Assembly (NCBI GenBank): GCA_945903645.1
Contig: CAMDOM010000030.1
Span: 1-41,092 of the forward strand
Reading direction: 5' to 3'
Length of the DNA: 41,092 bases
Source: Chryseobacterium gleum
Lineage (GTDB): Bacteria > Bacteroidota > Bacteroidia > UBA10329
Part shown: positions 33,160-41,092 of the stretch, in pieces
Numbering within the stretch: position 1 is the stretch's first letter
How the letters are laid out: each line of letters starts with the position of its first letter
Translations under genes and position numbers: made by a program
The notes under the pieces: model-generated
The model's database searches: none
What the model was told of the DNA's origin: nothing
What the model saw: only the letters and a program-made list of their open reading frames with translations

Positions 33160-33240
33160 AATAAATGTTAAAAATTGAGGGCGAAATGTAGTAATTCTGT
33201 TTAATGGGCATTGTCTTTAAGCAACGCCAAAGCTTAATAG

Positions 33241-34431
33241 TTAGGCACCAAGGAAACTGCCTCCGCAAACCCTTAACACTTGACCTGAAATGCCCTGTGC
33301 GCCTGGATGTGCTAAGAATGCAACAGCCTCTGCAATATCAGATGGTTTGCCGCCTTGGGCCAATGAAGTGAGCCTTTCCGCAAAAATTCGCGTCATAAAA
33401 GGCATCGTTTTCACCATATCTGTTTCGATATAGCCTGGGGCAATGGCGTTTACAGTGATTCCTTTTGAACTTAATTCATGGCCAAGTCCATCGCCAAAGG
33501 CAATAAGGGCAGCTTTTGTGGCAGTATAGTTCGTTTGGCCAAAATTGCCAGCAATACCGGAAATGGACGATGTATTTATGATGCGGGCATCGTTTGGTAG
33601 TAAGCCTTGTTCTAGCGCTTTCTCTGTAAGGCGCATCACAGCAGTTAGGTTTATGGCTATGAGTTGATCCCAGAAATGCTCTGGCATTTTAGCCAAGGTT
33701 TTGTCGCGGGTTATTCCTGCATTATTCACCAACACATCTAAGCGTCCAAATTTGCTTTTCACATAGGCCAATAAACCATCTATTTGGTCATCCTTGGTAA
33801 GGTCGCCTCCAAAAAAATGAATCTGATTATTTAAAAGCGGTTTTGTACGCTCTTCCATTTGCGGCATGTCGGCAATAATAACAGTAGCTCCATCTGCGGC
33901 AAGGCGTTTTACCGTTTCAGAGCCAATACCTCCAGCACCGCCTGTTACCACACATACTTTTTCGTGCAGTGAACCACCACGCCCATTGCCCGATACTCCA
34001 ATGGCTTGCCCAGTAATAAAAGACGAACGCCCGCTACCGAAAAACGCCAACGGAAAAGCCAGTTCGTTCATTATAGTGCTTTTCTCAACCCGCAATAGAT
34101 TTATTGTTCGGCCTCTCGCACCAAGTTCTTTGGCCAATGAACGCATTATACCTTCAATGGCCCGTTGAAAAGTTTTGGTTTGCACATCGCTCACTTGCTT
34201 AGGGTCGAGAGTTAGCAGCACCACTTTTCCATTGGGTTTAAGGGTAGCAGTGCCTGTTTGCAACTGTTGAAAAATGCGTTTCAATCCAGCCTCGTCACGC
34301 ACTTCGCGGGCATCTAAAACCAGCAAGTTATCGGTGGGGACAGCAAACGAATTGCCCCAAGCGGTTGTAATGCGGTTCAATAAGGCAGGAGGAGGGAAGC
34401 CAAGCGCGGCTAGAAGTTTTTCTTTCATCAT
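33241..34431 (-). CDS. Two-domain FabG-like 3-oxoacyl-ACP reductase (SDR)
   Basis: This encodes a 396-residue protein. The C-terminal ~245 residues are a complete classical SDR: TGGAGGIG cofactor motif (~163), NNAG, NTSSISG with the catalytic Ser, and YTATK with the catalytic Tyr and Lys. The ending SGQVLRVCGGSFLGA resembles FabG ends (ISGQVL.V.GG). The first ~150 residues are a degenerate second Rossmann-like domain with no cofactor motif. This is the high-molecular-weight FabG layout known from actinobacterial FabG4. It reduces a beta-ketoacyl thioester with NAD(P)H, but the exact acyl carrier is unknown. A TATCCTTG box at 34449-34456 could be its promoter. No MaoC-type dehydratase or thiolase lies next to it. 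Confidence 0.87.
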   Translation of the reverse strand: MMKEKLLAALGFPPPALLNRITTAWGNSFAVPTDNLLVLDAREVRDEAGLKRIFQQLQTGTATLKPNGKVVLLTLDPKQVSDVQTKTFQRAIEGIMRSLAKELGARGRTINLLRVEKSTIMNELAFPLAFFGSGRSSFITGQAIGVSGNGRGGSLHEKVCVVTGGAGGIGSETVKRLAADGATVIIADMPQMEERTKPLLNNQIHFFGGDLTKDDQIDGLLAYVKSKFGRLDVLVNNAGITRDKTLAKMPEHFWDQLIAINLTAVMRLTEKALEQGLLPNDARIINTSSISGIAGNFGQTNYTATKAALIAFGDGLGHELSSKGITVNAIAPGYIETDMVKTMPFMTRIFAERLTSLAQGGKPSDIAEAVAFLAHPGAQGISGQVLRVCGGSFLGA

Positions 34432-34448
34432 TGGTTAGTTTATTCCTG

Positions 34449-34456
34449 CAAGGATA
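34449..34456 (-). promoter_or_regulatory. Possible -7 box of the FabG-like gene
   Basis: On the minus strand TATCCTTG is one base from TAnnTTTG, 18 nt before the start. The same variant occurs upstream of the CrtI-like gene. Confidence 0.35.
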
Positions 34457-34533
34457 GGGGATAAAAATGGGGCATAGGTTATTGCAACGTGTTCAGATTT
34501 CTATACTTTTCCACCGAACTAAAACCAAAAAAT

Positions 34534-34950
34534 ATGAGTGTATTAAAAGAGTTTAGAGATTTTGCCATGCGTGGCAATGTGGTCGATTTGGCGGTAGGTG
34601 TCATCATTGGTGGTGCCTTTGGTAAAATCGTTTCATCTGTAGTTACCGATATTATTATGCCTCCCATAGGTTTGGCTGTTGGTGGTGTAGATTTCAAAGA
34701 TTTGAAGTTTGTATTAAAAGATGGTAGTGTAGATGAAGCTGGCGCTGCTATTGCTGAAGTGGCAATAGGCTATGGCAACTTTATTCAAACCGTTTTCGAT
34801 TTCACCATTGTAGCCTTTTGCATTTTCATGCTCATTAAAGTGATGAATAATTTGAAGAAGAAAGACGAAGCTGCCCCAGCATCAGCACCGGCTGGCCCAA
34901 CCAAAGATCAAGAATTGCTTATGGAAATTCGCGATTTACTGAAGAAGTAG
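34534..34950 (+). CDS. mscL: Large-conductance mechanosensitive channel
   Basis: This encodes a 138-residue inner-membrane channel that opens under membrane tension to save cells from hypo-osmotic shock. The N-terminus [20 protein letters not shown] leads into the pore helix [17 protein letters not shown]. The periplasmic loop follows, then the second helix [16 protein letters not shown], and a charged C-terminal bundle. The ATG at 34534 gives the classical MscL start; an ATG 15 codons upstream does not fit. A hairpin terminator follows the gene. Confidence 0.95.
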   Translation: MSVLKEFRDFAMRGNVVDLAVGVIIGGAFGKIVSSVVTDIIMPPIGLAVGGVDFKDLKFVLKDGSVDEAGAAIAEVAIGYGNFIQTVFDFTIVAFCIFMLIKVMNNLKKKDEAAPASAPAGPTKDQELLMEIRDLLKK

Positions 34951-34975
34951 TCTATCTATTTTCTTCCTTTTACAG

Positions 34976-35016
34976 AAACCGCTCATTGGGCTTTTTGCAC
35001 CAGCGAGCGGTTTTTG
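34976..35016 (+). terminator. Terminator of mscL
   Basis: AAACCGCTC (34976-34984) and GAGCGGTTT (35005-35013) pair over nine bases with a 20-base loop, followed by T residues. Confidence 0.75.
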
Positions 35017-35188
35017 CCTTTTTCCATCTCTTGCTAAGTTAAAAGTCAATTTGGCATTAGAAGCAATCGATATAGGACGAAATGACATCTGAATTTTTTC
35101 TATGCTGCCAATTTTAGCGATTACTGAGTCGAAAAGTTTGTTGGACATCCCTTTGATGGATTGGTCGCGTCACTAAAACAATTGTAAC

Positions 35189-37804
35189 ATGAATATGAAC
35201 AACTTCACCATTAGGTCGCAAGAGGCGATTCAAAATGCAACCCAAGTGGCTATGACCAATGGGCAGCAAGCCATTGAAACGGGCCATATCCTCAAAGGAA
35301 TATTGAACGTGGACGAAAACGTTACGCCATTCCTTTTGAAGAAAATGGGGGTTAACGTGCAAACCTTCAAAATGGCGGTGGATAGTCAGGTGCAGAGCTA
35401 TCCTAAAATTTCGGGTGGCGAAACCTATTTGGGCAATAAAGCGGCTGATGCGCTAAACAAAGCCAACAACTACCTCAAAGATTTTGGCGATGAGTTCGTT
35501 TCTATCGAACACATTTTGCTTGCATTGTTGGCTACGGGCGACACCATCGCTCAATTGATGAAAGATAGCGGAGTGACTGATAAGGGCCTCAAAGCTGCTA
35601 TTACCGAACTGCGCAAAGGCAGCAAAGTAACCAGCCAAACTGCCGAAGACACCTACAACTCGCTGAACAAATATGCCATAAACCTAAACGACCAAGCCAA
35701 AAAAGGCAAGCTCGACCCTGTAATTGGCCGCGATGAGGAAATACGCAGAGTGCTGCAAATTCTTTCGCGTAGAACCAAAAACAACCCCATTTTGATAGGT
35801 GAACCCGGAGTGGGTAAAACCGCCATTGCAGAGGGAATTGCCCACCGCATTATCAATGGCGATGTGCCCGATAATCTGCAAACCAAACAGATATTCTCCC
35901 TCGATATGGGAGCGTTGGTTGCTGGTGCCAAATACAAAGGCGAGTTTGAGGAACGCCTCAAATCGGTGGTGAAAGAGGTGATATCTGCCGAAGGCGAAAT
36001 CATTCTTTTCATTGACGAAATTCATACGCTTGTGGGCGCGGGTGGAGGAGAAGGTGCCATGGATGCGGCCAACATATTGAAACCTGCCTTGGCTCGTGGC
36101 GAACTGCGCGCTATTGGTGCCACCACGCTCAACGAGTATCAGAAGTATTTCGAGAAGGATAAAGCCCTTGAAAGACGTTTCCAAAAGGTGTTGGTAGACG
36201 AACCTAGTGCTGAAGATGCCATCTCTATTTTGCGTGGTTTGAAAGAGAAATATGAGGCCCACCATAAAGTGCGCATCAAGGACGAAGCCATCATTAGCGC
36301 GGTAGAGCTTTCGCAGCGTTATATCAACGACCGCTTTTTGCCCGATAAAGCCATCGACTTGATGGACGAAGCGGCCTCTAAGCTGCGCATGGAAATCAAC
36401 TCATCGCCAGAAGCTTTGGATGATTTGGAACGCAAAATTCGCCAGTTGGAAATTGAACGCGAAGCCATAAAACGCGAAAAAGACGAGAAGAAATTGACAA
36501 AACTGAATGAGCAACTGGCCGAAATGGGCGAGGAGCGCGACCAGCTGAAAGCCAAATGGCAAAACGAAAAGGACATTGTAGAAAACATACAGCAAGCCAA
36601 AGAGCATATCGAGAGCTTTAAGTTGCAAGCAGAGCAAGCCGAACGAGCTGGCGACTACGGCAAGGTGGCTGAGTTGCGCTACGGCAAAATTCAAGAAGCC
36701 GAGGCCAAGCTGGAAGAACGTAAACGCCAATTGCACGAGTTGCAAGGCGATAGTGCCATGATTAAAGAAGAGGTAGATTCGGAAGACATAGCCGATGTGG
36801 TGAGCCGCTGGACCGGCATACCCGTAAGCAAAATGCTAGAAAGCGAACGCGCCAAGCTATTGCGCCTCGAAGACGAACTGCACGACCGCGTTATAGGCCA
36901 AGACCAAGCCATTGAGGCCATTGCCGATGCGGTGCGCAGAAGTCGCGCTGGGTTGCAAGACGAGAAAAAGCCCATTGGAAGTTTTATTTTCTTGGGAACC
37001 ACAGGCGTGGGAAAAACCGAATTAGCCAAAGCCCTTGCCGAATATCTCTTTAACAGCGACACCGCCATGACGCGTATCGACATGAGCGAATATCAAGAAC
37101 GCCATAGCGTGAGCCGCCTTGTAGGTGCCCCTCCGGGCTACGTGGGGTATGATGAAGGCGGGCAACTTACTGAAGCCGTGCGCAGAAAACCCTACAGTAT
37201 TGTGCTGTTGGACGAGATTGAGAAAGCCCATCCTGATGTGTTCAACATCCTGTTGCAGGTGCTTGACGATGGCCGCCTAACGGACAACAAAGGCCGCGTG
37301 GTGAATTTCAAGAACACCATCATCATCATGACGTCCAACATTGGCTCGCACATTATACAGGAGCGTATGGAAAATATGGCCGATGCAGACCGCGACCGTA
37401 TTATGGCCGCTACGCGCATCGAAGTGTTCGATTTGATGAAGAAAACGCTGCGTCCTGAGTTTCTCAACCGCATAGACGACATCATCATGTTCACCCCGCT
37501 AACGCGAGAGGACGTGACTGCCATTGCTCGCTTGCAACTGGATATTCTTACCAAACAGCTGCGCAAAATGGACATCCGTTTTCAGGTTTCGCCCGAAGGC
37601 GTGGAGTGGATTGCCCAGTTGGGCTACGACCCCCAGTTTGGCGCTCGTCCCTTAAAGCGCGTCATTCAGCGCCAAGTGATGAACGAACTGAGCAAGCAAA
37701 TTCTAGCCGGCACTGTTACCAAAGACAGCGACATCGTGCTCGATGTGTTCGACAACAAAATGGTGTTTCGCAATAGAACAGCTAAGGAAGTAGCTGCGAG
37801 CTAA
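35189..37804 (+). CDS. clpB: ATP-dependent chaperone ClpB
   Basis: This encodes an 871-residue AAA+ disaggregase that pulls aggregated proteins apart with DnaK. The N-terminal domain (1-150) is followed by the first AAA domain, with Walker [10 protein letters not shown] (~204) and Walker [13 protein letters not shown] long coiled-coil M-domain (~410-530) carries Leu/Lys/Glu-rich heptads. The second AAA domain has GTTGVGKTE (~603) and the pore loop segment [13 protein letters not shown]. The C-terminus ends in the AAA small domain with [11 protein letters not shown]. The codon use is GC-richer and more regular than its neighbours, as expected of a highly expressed stress gene. No heat-shock operator is recognisable in the ~170 bases upstream. 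A long perfect hairpin overlaps the stop codon. Confidence 0.97.
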   Translation: MNMNNFTIRSQEAIQNATQVAMTNGQQAIETGHILKGILNVDENVTPFLLKKMGVNVQTFKMAVDSQVQSYPKISGGETYLGNKAADALNKANNYLKDFGDEFVSIEHILLALLATGDTIAQLMKDSGVTDKGLKAAITELRKGSKVTSQTAEDTYNSLNKYAINLNDQAKKGKLDPVIGRDEEIRRVLQILSRRTKNNPILIGEPGVGKTAIAEGIAHRIINGDVPDNLQTKQIFSLDMGALVAGAKYKGEFEERLKSVVKEVISAEGEIILFIDEIHTLVGAGGGEGAMDAANILKPALARGELRAIGATTLNEYQKYFEKDKALERRFQKVLVDEPSAEDAISILRGLKEKYEAHHKVRIKDEAIISAVELSQRYINDRFLPDKAIDLMDEAASKLRMEINSSPEALDDLERKIRQLEIEREAIKREKDEKKLTKLNEQLAEMGEERDQLKAKWQNEKDIVENIQQAKEHIESFKLQAEQAERAGDYGKVAELRYGKIQEAEAKLEERKRQLHELQGDSAMIKEEVDSEDIADVVSRWTGIPVSKMLESERAKLLRLEDELHDRVIGQDQAIEAIADAVRRSRAGLQDEKKPIGSFIFLGTTGVGKTELAKALAEYLFNSDTAMTRIDMSEYQERHSVSRLVGAPPGYVGYDEGGQLTEAVRRKPYSIVLLDEIEKAHPDVFNILLQVLDDGRLTDNKGRVVNFKNTIIIMTSNIGSHIIQERMENMADADRDRIMAATRIEVFDLMKKTLRPEFLNRIDDIIMFTPLTREDVTAIARLQLDILTKQLRKMDIRFQVSPEGVEWIAQLGYDPQFGARPLKRVIQRQVMNELSKQILAGTVTKDSDIVLDVFDNKMVFRNRTAKEVAAS

Positions 37805-37836
37805 GCTTTGTCAAACTTCTGAAGTTTGACAAAGCT
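37804..37836. repeat. 15-base perfect inverted repeat at the clpB stop
   Basis: AGCTTTGTCAAACTT and AAGTTTGACAAAGCT form a perfect 15-base stem with the loop CTG, starting in the last base of the clpB stop codon. No T-run follows, so it is not a standard terminator by itself. It may be an mRNA 3'-end stabiliser or a dispersed repeat. Confidence 0.8.
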
Positions 37837-37844
37837 GAAATAAG

Positions 37845-37879
37845 AAAACCCGCCTTGGAGAGATTCAGGGCGGGTTTTT
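37845..37879 (+). terminator. Terminator of clpB
   Basis: AAAACCCGCC and GGCGGGTTTT form a ten-base stem ending in a T-run, eight bases after the longer hairpin. It is the likely true transcription stop. Confidence 0.88.
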
Positions 37880-37914
37880 CCATTTAGTTCAATCTGCTTA
37901 TTGTCATTCATGGC

Positions 37915-37922
37915 TATATTTG
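37915..37922 (+). promoter_or_regulatory. -7 box of the parDE locus
   Basis: TATATTTG matches TAnnTTTG, 18 nt before the parD start codon. No clear -33 TTTG is present. Confidence 0.5.
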
Positions 37923-37940
37923 TCCATATAAGCCAAAGTC

Positions 37941-38186
37941 ATGAACGTTAGCCTCACCCCAAAACAACAACAATATATTGCAGAGCAACTGGAATCGGGC
38001 AATTTTCAGAATGCTAGCGAGTTAGTGCGCGATGCCCTAAGGCTACATCAATTGATGCGTACCAGAATTCTATCCGAATTGCGCGATGATATTGCCAAAG
38101 GATGGGATGGACCAACCAGTACCCGAAGCGTGAAGGATATTTTAGCGGCTCAATTGGACAAGGACGCCCAAGGCCATGCTGCTTGA
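37941..38186 (+). CDS. ParD-like antitoxin of a type II toxin-antitoxin system
   Basis: This encodes an 81-residue protein with a ribbon-helix-helix N-terminus: MNVSLTPKQQQYIAEQLES, then GNFQNASELVRDALRLHQLM. This is the typical ParD/CC2985-type DNA-binding and dimer part. The C-terminal tail (~45-81) would wrap and block the ParE toxin. The start codon of parE lies within its last codons (11 bases of overlap), the normal toxin-antitoxin layout. It probably represses its own promoter. The partner toxin gene is frameshifted, so the antitoxin now appears to be orphaned, although it is intact itself. Confidence 0.88.
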   Translation: MNVSLTPKQQQYIAEQLESGNFQNASELVRDALRLHQLMRTRILSELRDDIAKGWDGPTSTRSVKDILAAQLDKDAQGHAA

Positions 38187-38476
38187 AATTTCGGAAGCTG
38201 CCGATAATGATATCGTTGATATCTATTCCTACACGGCCGTTAAATTTGGTCAAACGCAGGCTGTAGATTATTTGCTAGGACTTGACCAGCTTTTAATTTC
38301 GTTGACTACCAATGTTCTCGTAGGAAGAGAACGAAATGAAATTCGAACATCCTTGAAGAAGCATTCCTTATGTAGCGCATGTGGTGTTCTATCGCATCCT
38401 TCCCGACCGCATTCGAATTGTGCGGATTATACACGCCTCTCGAGATCTTCTGAGGCATTTTGAAGAACAATTGTAA
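38176..38476 (+). pseudogene. ParE/RelE-superfamily toxin, frameshifted
   Basis: The first part reads MLLEISEAADNDIVDIYSYT and continues through AVKFGQTQAVDYLLGLDQLL to about SLKKHS, a typical ParE N-terminal half. The frame then leads into unlike sequence. In the next frame the proper ParE C-terminus is present: YVAHVVFYRILPDRIRIVRI, then IHASRDLLRHFEEQL and a TAA at 38474-38476. Removing one T from the TTA at about 38367-38370 restores a ~99-residue toxin. So a single-base insertion breaks the gene, or there is a sequencing error. In the broken frame, the product of 95 residues lacks the strand and helix with the conserved Arg and His residues, and should be inactive. Confidence 0.85.
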
Positions 38477-38503
38477 TTCAATTCAAGCTATTTTTCCTCC
38501 CAA

Positions 38504-38734
38504 ATGCCCACCACACTCTCCCAACAAAAGAACCCATTGCATGGCGTCACCTTGGCAGCTATAGTGCAGCGCTTGGTATCGGAATACGGGTGGGACGAGC
38601 TGGGCGAACGCATTCCTATTCGGTGCTTTACGCATGACCCCTCCATCAAATCGAGTCTAACGTTTTTGCGCAAAACTCCTTGGGCACGCGCCAAAGTGGA
38701 GCAGTTGTATGTGCAATTGGTAGGGGAGGAATAG
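38504..38734 (+). CDS. VF530 family DNA-binding protein
   Basis: This encodes a 76-residue protein that matches the VF530/DUF2132 family: [40 protein letters not shown], then [20 protein letters not shown]. The family is small and helical, and the annotated DNA binding rests on a structure with little functional work. The core from NPLHG to the end is intact. It starts 27 bases after the frameshifted parE stop, so it may share the parDE transcript. A terminator-like hairpin follows. Confidence 0.88.
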   Translation: MPTTLSQQKNPLHGVTLAAIVQRLVSEYGWDELGERIPIRCFTHDPSIKSSLTFLRKTPWARAKVEQLYVQLVGEE

Positions 38735-38751
38735 GACCAGAAAAGGCATAA

Positions 38752-38785
38752 AAAAATCGCTCCCCAACAGATGGAGAGCGGTTTT
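38752..38785 (-). terminator. Terminator between convergent genes
   Basis: On the minus strand AAACCGCTCTCC pairs with GGGGAGCGATTT (one mismatch and one G-T pair), followed by a T-run. It can end the DUF2490 gene transcript and may also serve the VF530 gene on the other strand. Confidence 0.7.
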
Positions 38786-38828
38786 GGGACACTATTCAGA
38801 AGAGATGTGATTAAGTTATCTGTCCATG

Positions 38829-39584
38829 TCAATCTTTTCTAAAATCGAGATTGTATTGCACAGATAATTGTAGGGTGTGGTTTCGCTCGGCTTTTATCCC
38901 ATCGGGTTTCACCACATATTGGTTGAGATAGCCCGCCTGCACATTGAAGTTTTTATCGAAACGCCAGCCCAACGCGGCATAAAAGCGATTTTGGTCGAGG
39001 ATGTTTTTTCCAATATGCGGCCCAAAGCCAAGGAATATCTCATCATACACGCCCAAAAACAGAGTATTGTCCTTTAGTTCCTTACGCGAAAGTGGAAAGG
39101 TGAGCAACAGGCGATAGCGACCTCTATGGCGCAATCGGTAGTCCTTGCTGCTGGTTAGCCCGTCAGCATTGGGCAGCAAGGTTTCTACAAAGCGCTGCTC
39201 CATGCGGTAGCGATGATTTACGGTTATGCGCCAAAACTGCTGGTTGTAGGCCACTTGTTCCCAAATGCGGTGCTCATCGAAGGTGAAAGCCACAGGTTGG
39301 GTTCCGTAGGGATAGGTGCGTATCCAGCCATAGCCCACGGTAAACTGAAGTCCGTTTTTGAGATAGTATTCCACTCCAACCCTTGTTAGCGATTGCTGCC
39401 ATTGCTCGAACATATCAGCCCTGCGGAACTGATATTCGGTGTGAATTCCCCAGCGGTCGTTAATGCGGTGATTGCCAAAATACATGGCCCAAGCATGGGC
39501 TTGTGCGTCAATTTGCTTTTGGGCAAGAGCCTGACCTAAAGATAAGGCAAACGTAATGCCTATAAGAAAAAGTATCCTATTCAT
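38829..39584 (-). CDS. DUF2490 family outer-membrane beta-barrel protein
   Basis: This encodes a 251-residue protein. The signal peptide is MNRILFLIGITFALSLGQAL then AQ. The remainder consists of amphipathic beta strands with alternating aromatic residues, for example RWGIHTEYQFRRADMFEQWQ, GLQFTVGYGWIRTYPYG and NRFYAALGWRFDKNFNVQAG, ending LSVQYNLDFRKD. This is the DUF2490 pattern and predicts an outer-membrane barrel of unknown function. An in-frame ATG at 39668 would add 28 residues before the signal and is unlikely. The gene is flanked by a terminator and, upstream, by the SulP gene on the same strand. Confidence 0.85.
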   Translation of the reverse strand: MNRILFLIGITFALSLGQALAQKQIDAQAHAWAMYFGNHRINDRWGIHTEYQFRRADMFEQWQQSLTRVGVEYYLKNGLQFTVGYGWIRTYPYGTQPVAFTFDEHRIWEQVAYNQQFWRITVNHRYRMEQRFVETLLPNADGLTSSKDYRLRHRGRYRLLLTFPLSRKELKDNTLFLGVYDEIFLGFGPHIGKNILDQNRFYAALGWRFDKNFNVQAGYLNQYVVKPDGIKAERNHTLQLSVQYNLDFRKD

Positions 39585-39687
39585 AGCGCAGATTGTAACG
39601 AATTCGGTCTTCTGCAACCGCGAAAACCAAACAGCTTTCGGCCAACAGATGTTCACAGGGGCGCGCATGCTGGTTTTGTTTCCAGCC

Positions 39688-41004
39688 TCAGGTCATGCTA
39701 TGAACGGCCTCCGATTCCTCAACCTCGGCCACAAAATCATCACTTAGGTCCTCAATTCCGAAGAACCGCTTACCTACGTAATAGAATATCGTAGCACTGA
39801 AAACAGCCATGTTCAGGTCATAGAACGCGGTCATCAGCATGGTGTACATGATAAAGGCGAATTGGATGTTCCGCTTGCGCGACCTGTACCACTTCCGTTC
39901 GATATAGATCATCAGGAATTCCTTCTCAAACACGTCCAACGCGGCCTTGAACAACACCCCGATGAACACGGCAGATGTTATCAGGCCGATATAATTGCGA
40001 AAGACCAAAAGGCCCAAAAGGGTGAAGATACCCGCAGCCACCGGGCCTACCCTTGTTCGCGCCCCTTCCTGATAAAGTAGCACGGAACGGATAGTGGCCT
40101 GCGCTCCGGGAATACCTCCGCACAAGGCAGCAAGACCGTTGGAAAGTCCCTGACCGATCAGCTCCTTGTTCAGGTTGGATTTCTCCTTGGTCAAGTGGTC
40201 AACAATGAGCGCAGTGAGCAGCGAATCGAGATAACCCAACATCACCAGTTGCAGTGCATACGGAATGGCCTGAAGGATGTATTCCTGCGTCAGTATCTGT
40301 CCCGTTGGTATGTAAGAGGTTACCATCGAGAAGAAATCAGAGAATGAGGCCACCGATGCCCCAAGCGTGATCCGTTCAATGTCGAGTTGTAAGATGCTGG
40401 TCAGAATGGTCATGATTACGATGATGGTGAGGGTGGCCGGAATGAACATGGTCACCTTCTTCGGCACTTTGAGCATGGTCAGCATCTTAGGCAGGAGAAT
40501 GATAGCGAAGAACGTGACCACTACCAGACCAAGGTTCAGCATCAAATCACCTGTCGGTGCAGTTTTTCCGCCCAATCCGAAAAGGATCTTGATCTGATCC
40601 ACCCAAATGACCATTGCGATCCCGCTCATGAAGCCAAGAATCACCGTTTTGGGAACGAACTGAATGAGCCTACCCATTCGGAAAATACCTGCAAGCAATA
40701 GCCCGATGGACGTGAGCATGAACACGAGTGTAATGAACTGCTCGGCCATTAGCTTCTCGCCAGCGAACTTGTCATATGCAAATGCAATGACCACGGATGA
40801 GACCGCTGTCATCGGTCCAGTTGGCCCCGAAACACTGAGCCGCGTTCCTCCGAAAAGTCCTGTGATAATGGGAATGACCCCTGCGGCTATCATACCCGCA
40901 AAGGCACCCCGCCCGGACATTACTCCGAAGGCTGCACCTAACGCAAGTGCTGCGAAACTGACCGAAAGTCCGGCTAGTATATCTTGAATGATTGTTTTTT
41001 TCAT
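39688..41004 (-). CDS. SulP family anion transporter without STAS domain
   Basis: This encodes a 438-residue inner-membrane protein with about 12-14 helices. The start, MKKTIIQDILAGLSVSFAAL, leads into the SulP core with FGGTRLSVSGPTGPMTAVSS, the conserved substrate-site region of this family. Later segments include GLAALCGGIPGAQATIRSVL. SulP proteins carry sulfate, bicarbonate or other anions, and the substrate cannot be read here. The usual cytoplasmic C-terminal STAS domain is absent, and the protein ends in a short acidic tail (VEESEAVHSMT). Codon use is GC-richer than in most of the window, a possible sign of transfer. The 88 bases upstream to the window edge show no promoter box I can support. 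Confidence 0.88.
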   Translation of the reverse strand: MKKTIIQDILAGLSVSFAALALGAAFGVMSGRGAFAGMIAAGVIPIITGLFGGTRLSVSGPTGPMTAVSSVVIAFAYDKFAGEKLMAEQFITLVFMLTSIGLLLAGIFRMGRLIQFVPKTVILGFMSGIAMVIWVDQIKILFGLGGKTAPTGDLMLNLGLVVVTFFAIILLPKMLTMLKVPKKVTMFIPATLTIIVIMTILTSILQLDIERITLGASVASFSDFFSMVTSYIPTGQILTQEYILQAIPYALQLVMLGYLDSLLTALIVDHLTKEKSNLNKELIGQGLSNGLAALCGGIPGAQATIRSVLLYQEGARTRVGPVAAGIFTLLGLLVFRNYIGLITSAVFIGVLFKAALDVFEKEFLMIYIERKWYRSRKRNIQFAFIMYTMLMTAFYDLNMAVFSATIFYYVGKRFFGIEDLSDDFVAEVEESEAVHSMT

Positions 41005-41092
41005 GATTTTTAGTTTAATTGATTGATTTTGATTGTTTAAGAAGATTGATGTGCTGTTTCGTGATGGTTTTCTATGTGTGGACCAAGGAACA

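Noticed and set aside
35653-37575. Several long minus-strand open frames inside clpB (up to 193 codons)
   Set aside because: They are antisense shadows of a highly conserved gene with regular codon use, and contain no recognisable domains.

Overview
The window looks like a piece of a Bacteroidota chromosome, probably of the Flavobacteriales or a relative. Supporting signs are a secreted protease with a type IX secretion (T9SS) sorting tail, a TonB-dependent receptor followed by a DUF4249 lipoprotein, the Bacteroidota-type families DUF4159 and START-like, weak Shine-Dalgarno signals, and repeated TAnnTTTG promoter boxes. One of these boxes, upstream of rpmH, has a TTTG box exactly 19 nt away. 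The order-level placement is inference. Most of the window is ordinary housekeeping and envelope content. I see no prophage, insertion sequence, CRISPR array or complete defence island.

Layout. 1-2.2 kb is sparse, with two poorly known minus-strand genes (one DUF3761-like membrane protein) and a short orphan coding fragment. 2.3-4.6 kb holds a PAP2 phosphatase and an ArnT-like glycosyltransferase whose stop and start codons overlap. 4.7-5.4 kb has a second overlapping pair, a pterin dehydratase homologue that lacks a conserved His and an ABA4-like membrane protein. 5.4-9.8 kb carries DUF4159/rsmE (overlapping), pckA, DUF423, a decayed alpha/beta hydrolase and a START-like protein. 9.96 kb is tRNA-Met(CAT). 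10.1-12.2 kb is an accessory island: a collagen-like secreted protein and a truncated paralogue, bracketed by two copies of a palindrome-containing repeat.

12.2-19.5 kb, all on the minus strand, has a secreted unknown, a CrtI-like FAD oxidoreductase, an ABC exporter, a small secreted protein, a DUF4442 hotdog protein and an M1 aminopeptidase. 19.57 kb is tRNA-Pro(GGG). 19.8-24.2 kb (plus strand) has the TonB receptor, the DUF4249 lipoprotein and trxB. 24.2-28.1 kb has a transglutaminase-like protein, a CoA-type NUDIX hydrolase, a WG-repeat protein and a Gdx/SugE-like SMR exporter directly abutting it. 28.1-30.3 kb has a second ABC exporter divergent from rpmH. 30.4-34.4 kb has a large T9SS trypsin-like protease and a two-domain FabG-like reductase. 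34.5-37.8 kb has mscL and clpB. 37.9-38.7 kb has parD with a frameshifted parE and a VF530-family protein. 38.8-41 kb has a DUF2490 outer-membrane protein and a SulP transporter.

The most interesting items are the repeat-flanked collagen-like locus, the dehydratase homologue coupled to an ABA4-like protein, the broken ParE beside an intact ParD, the hydrolase pseudogene, and the WG-repeat/SMR pair. No convincing wholly new multi-gene system was found. All functional calls come from motifs and family recognition by reading, not from database searches.
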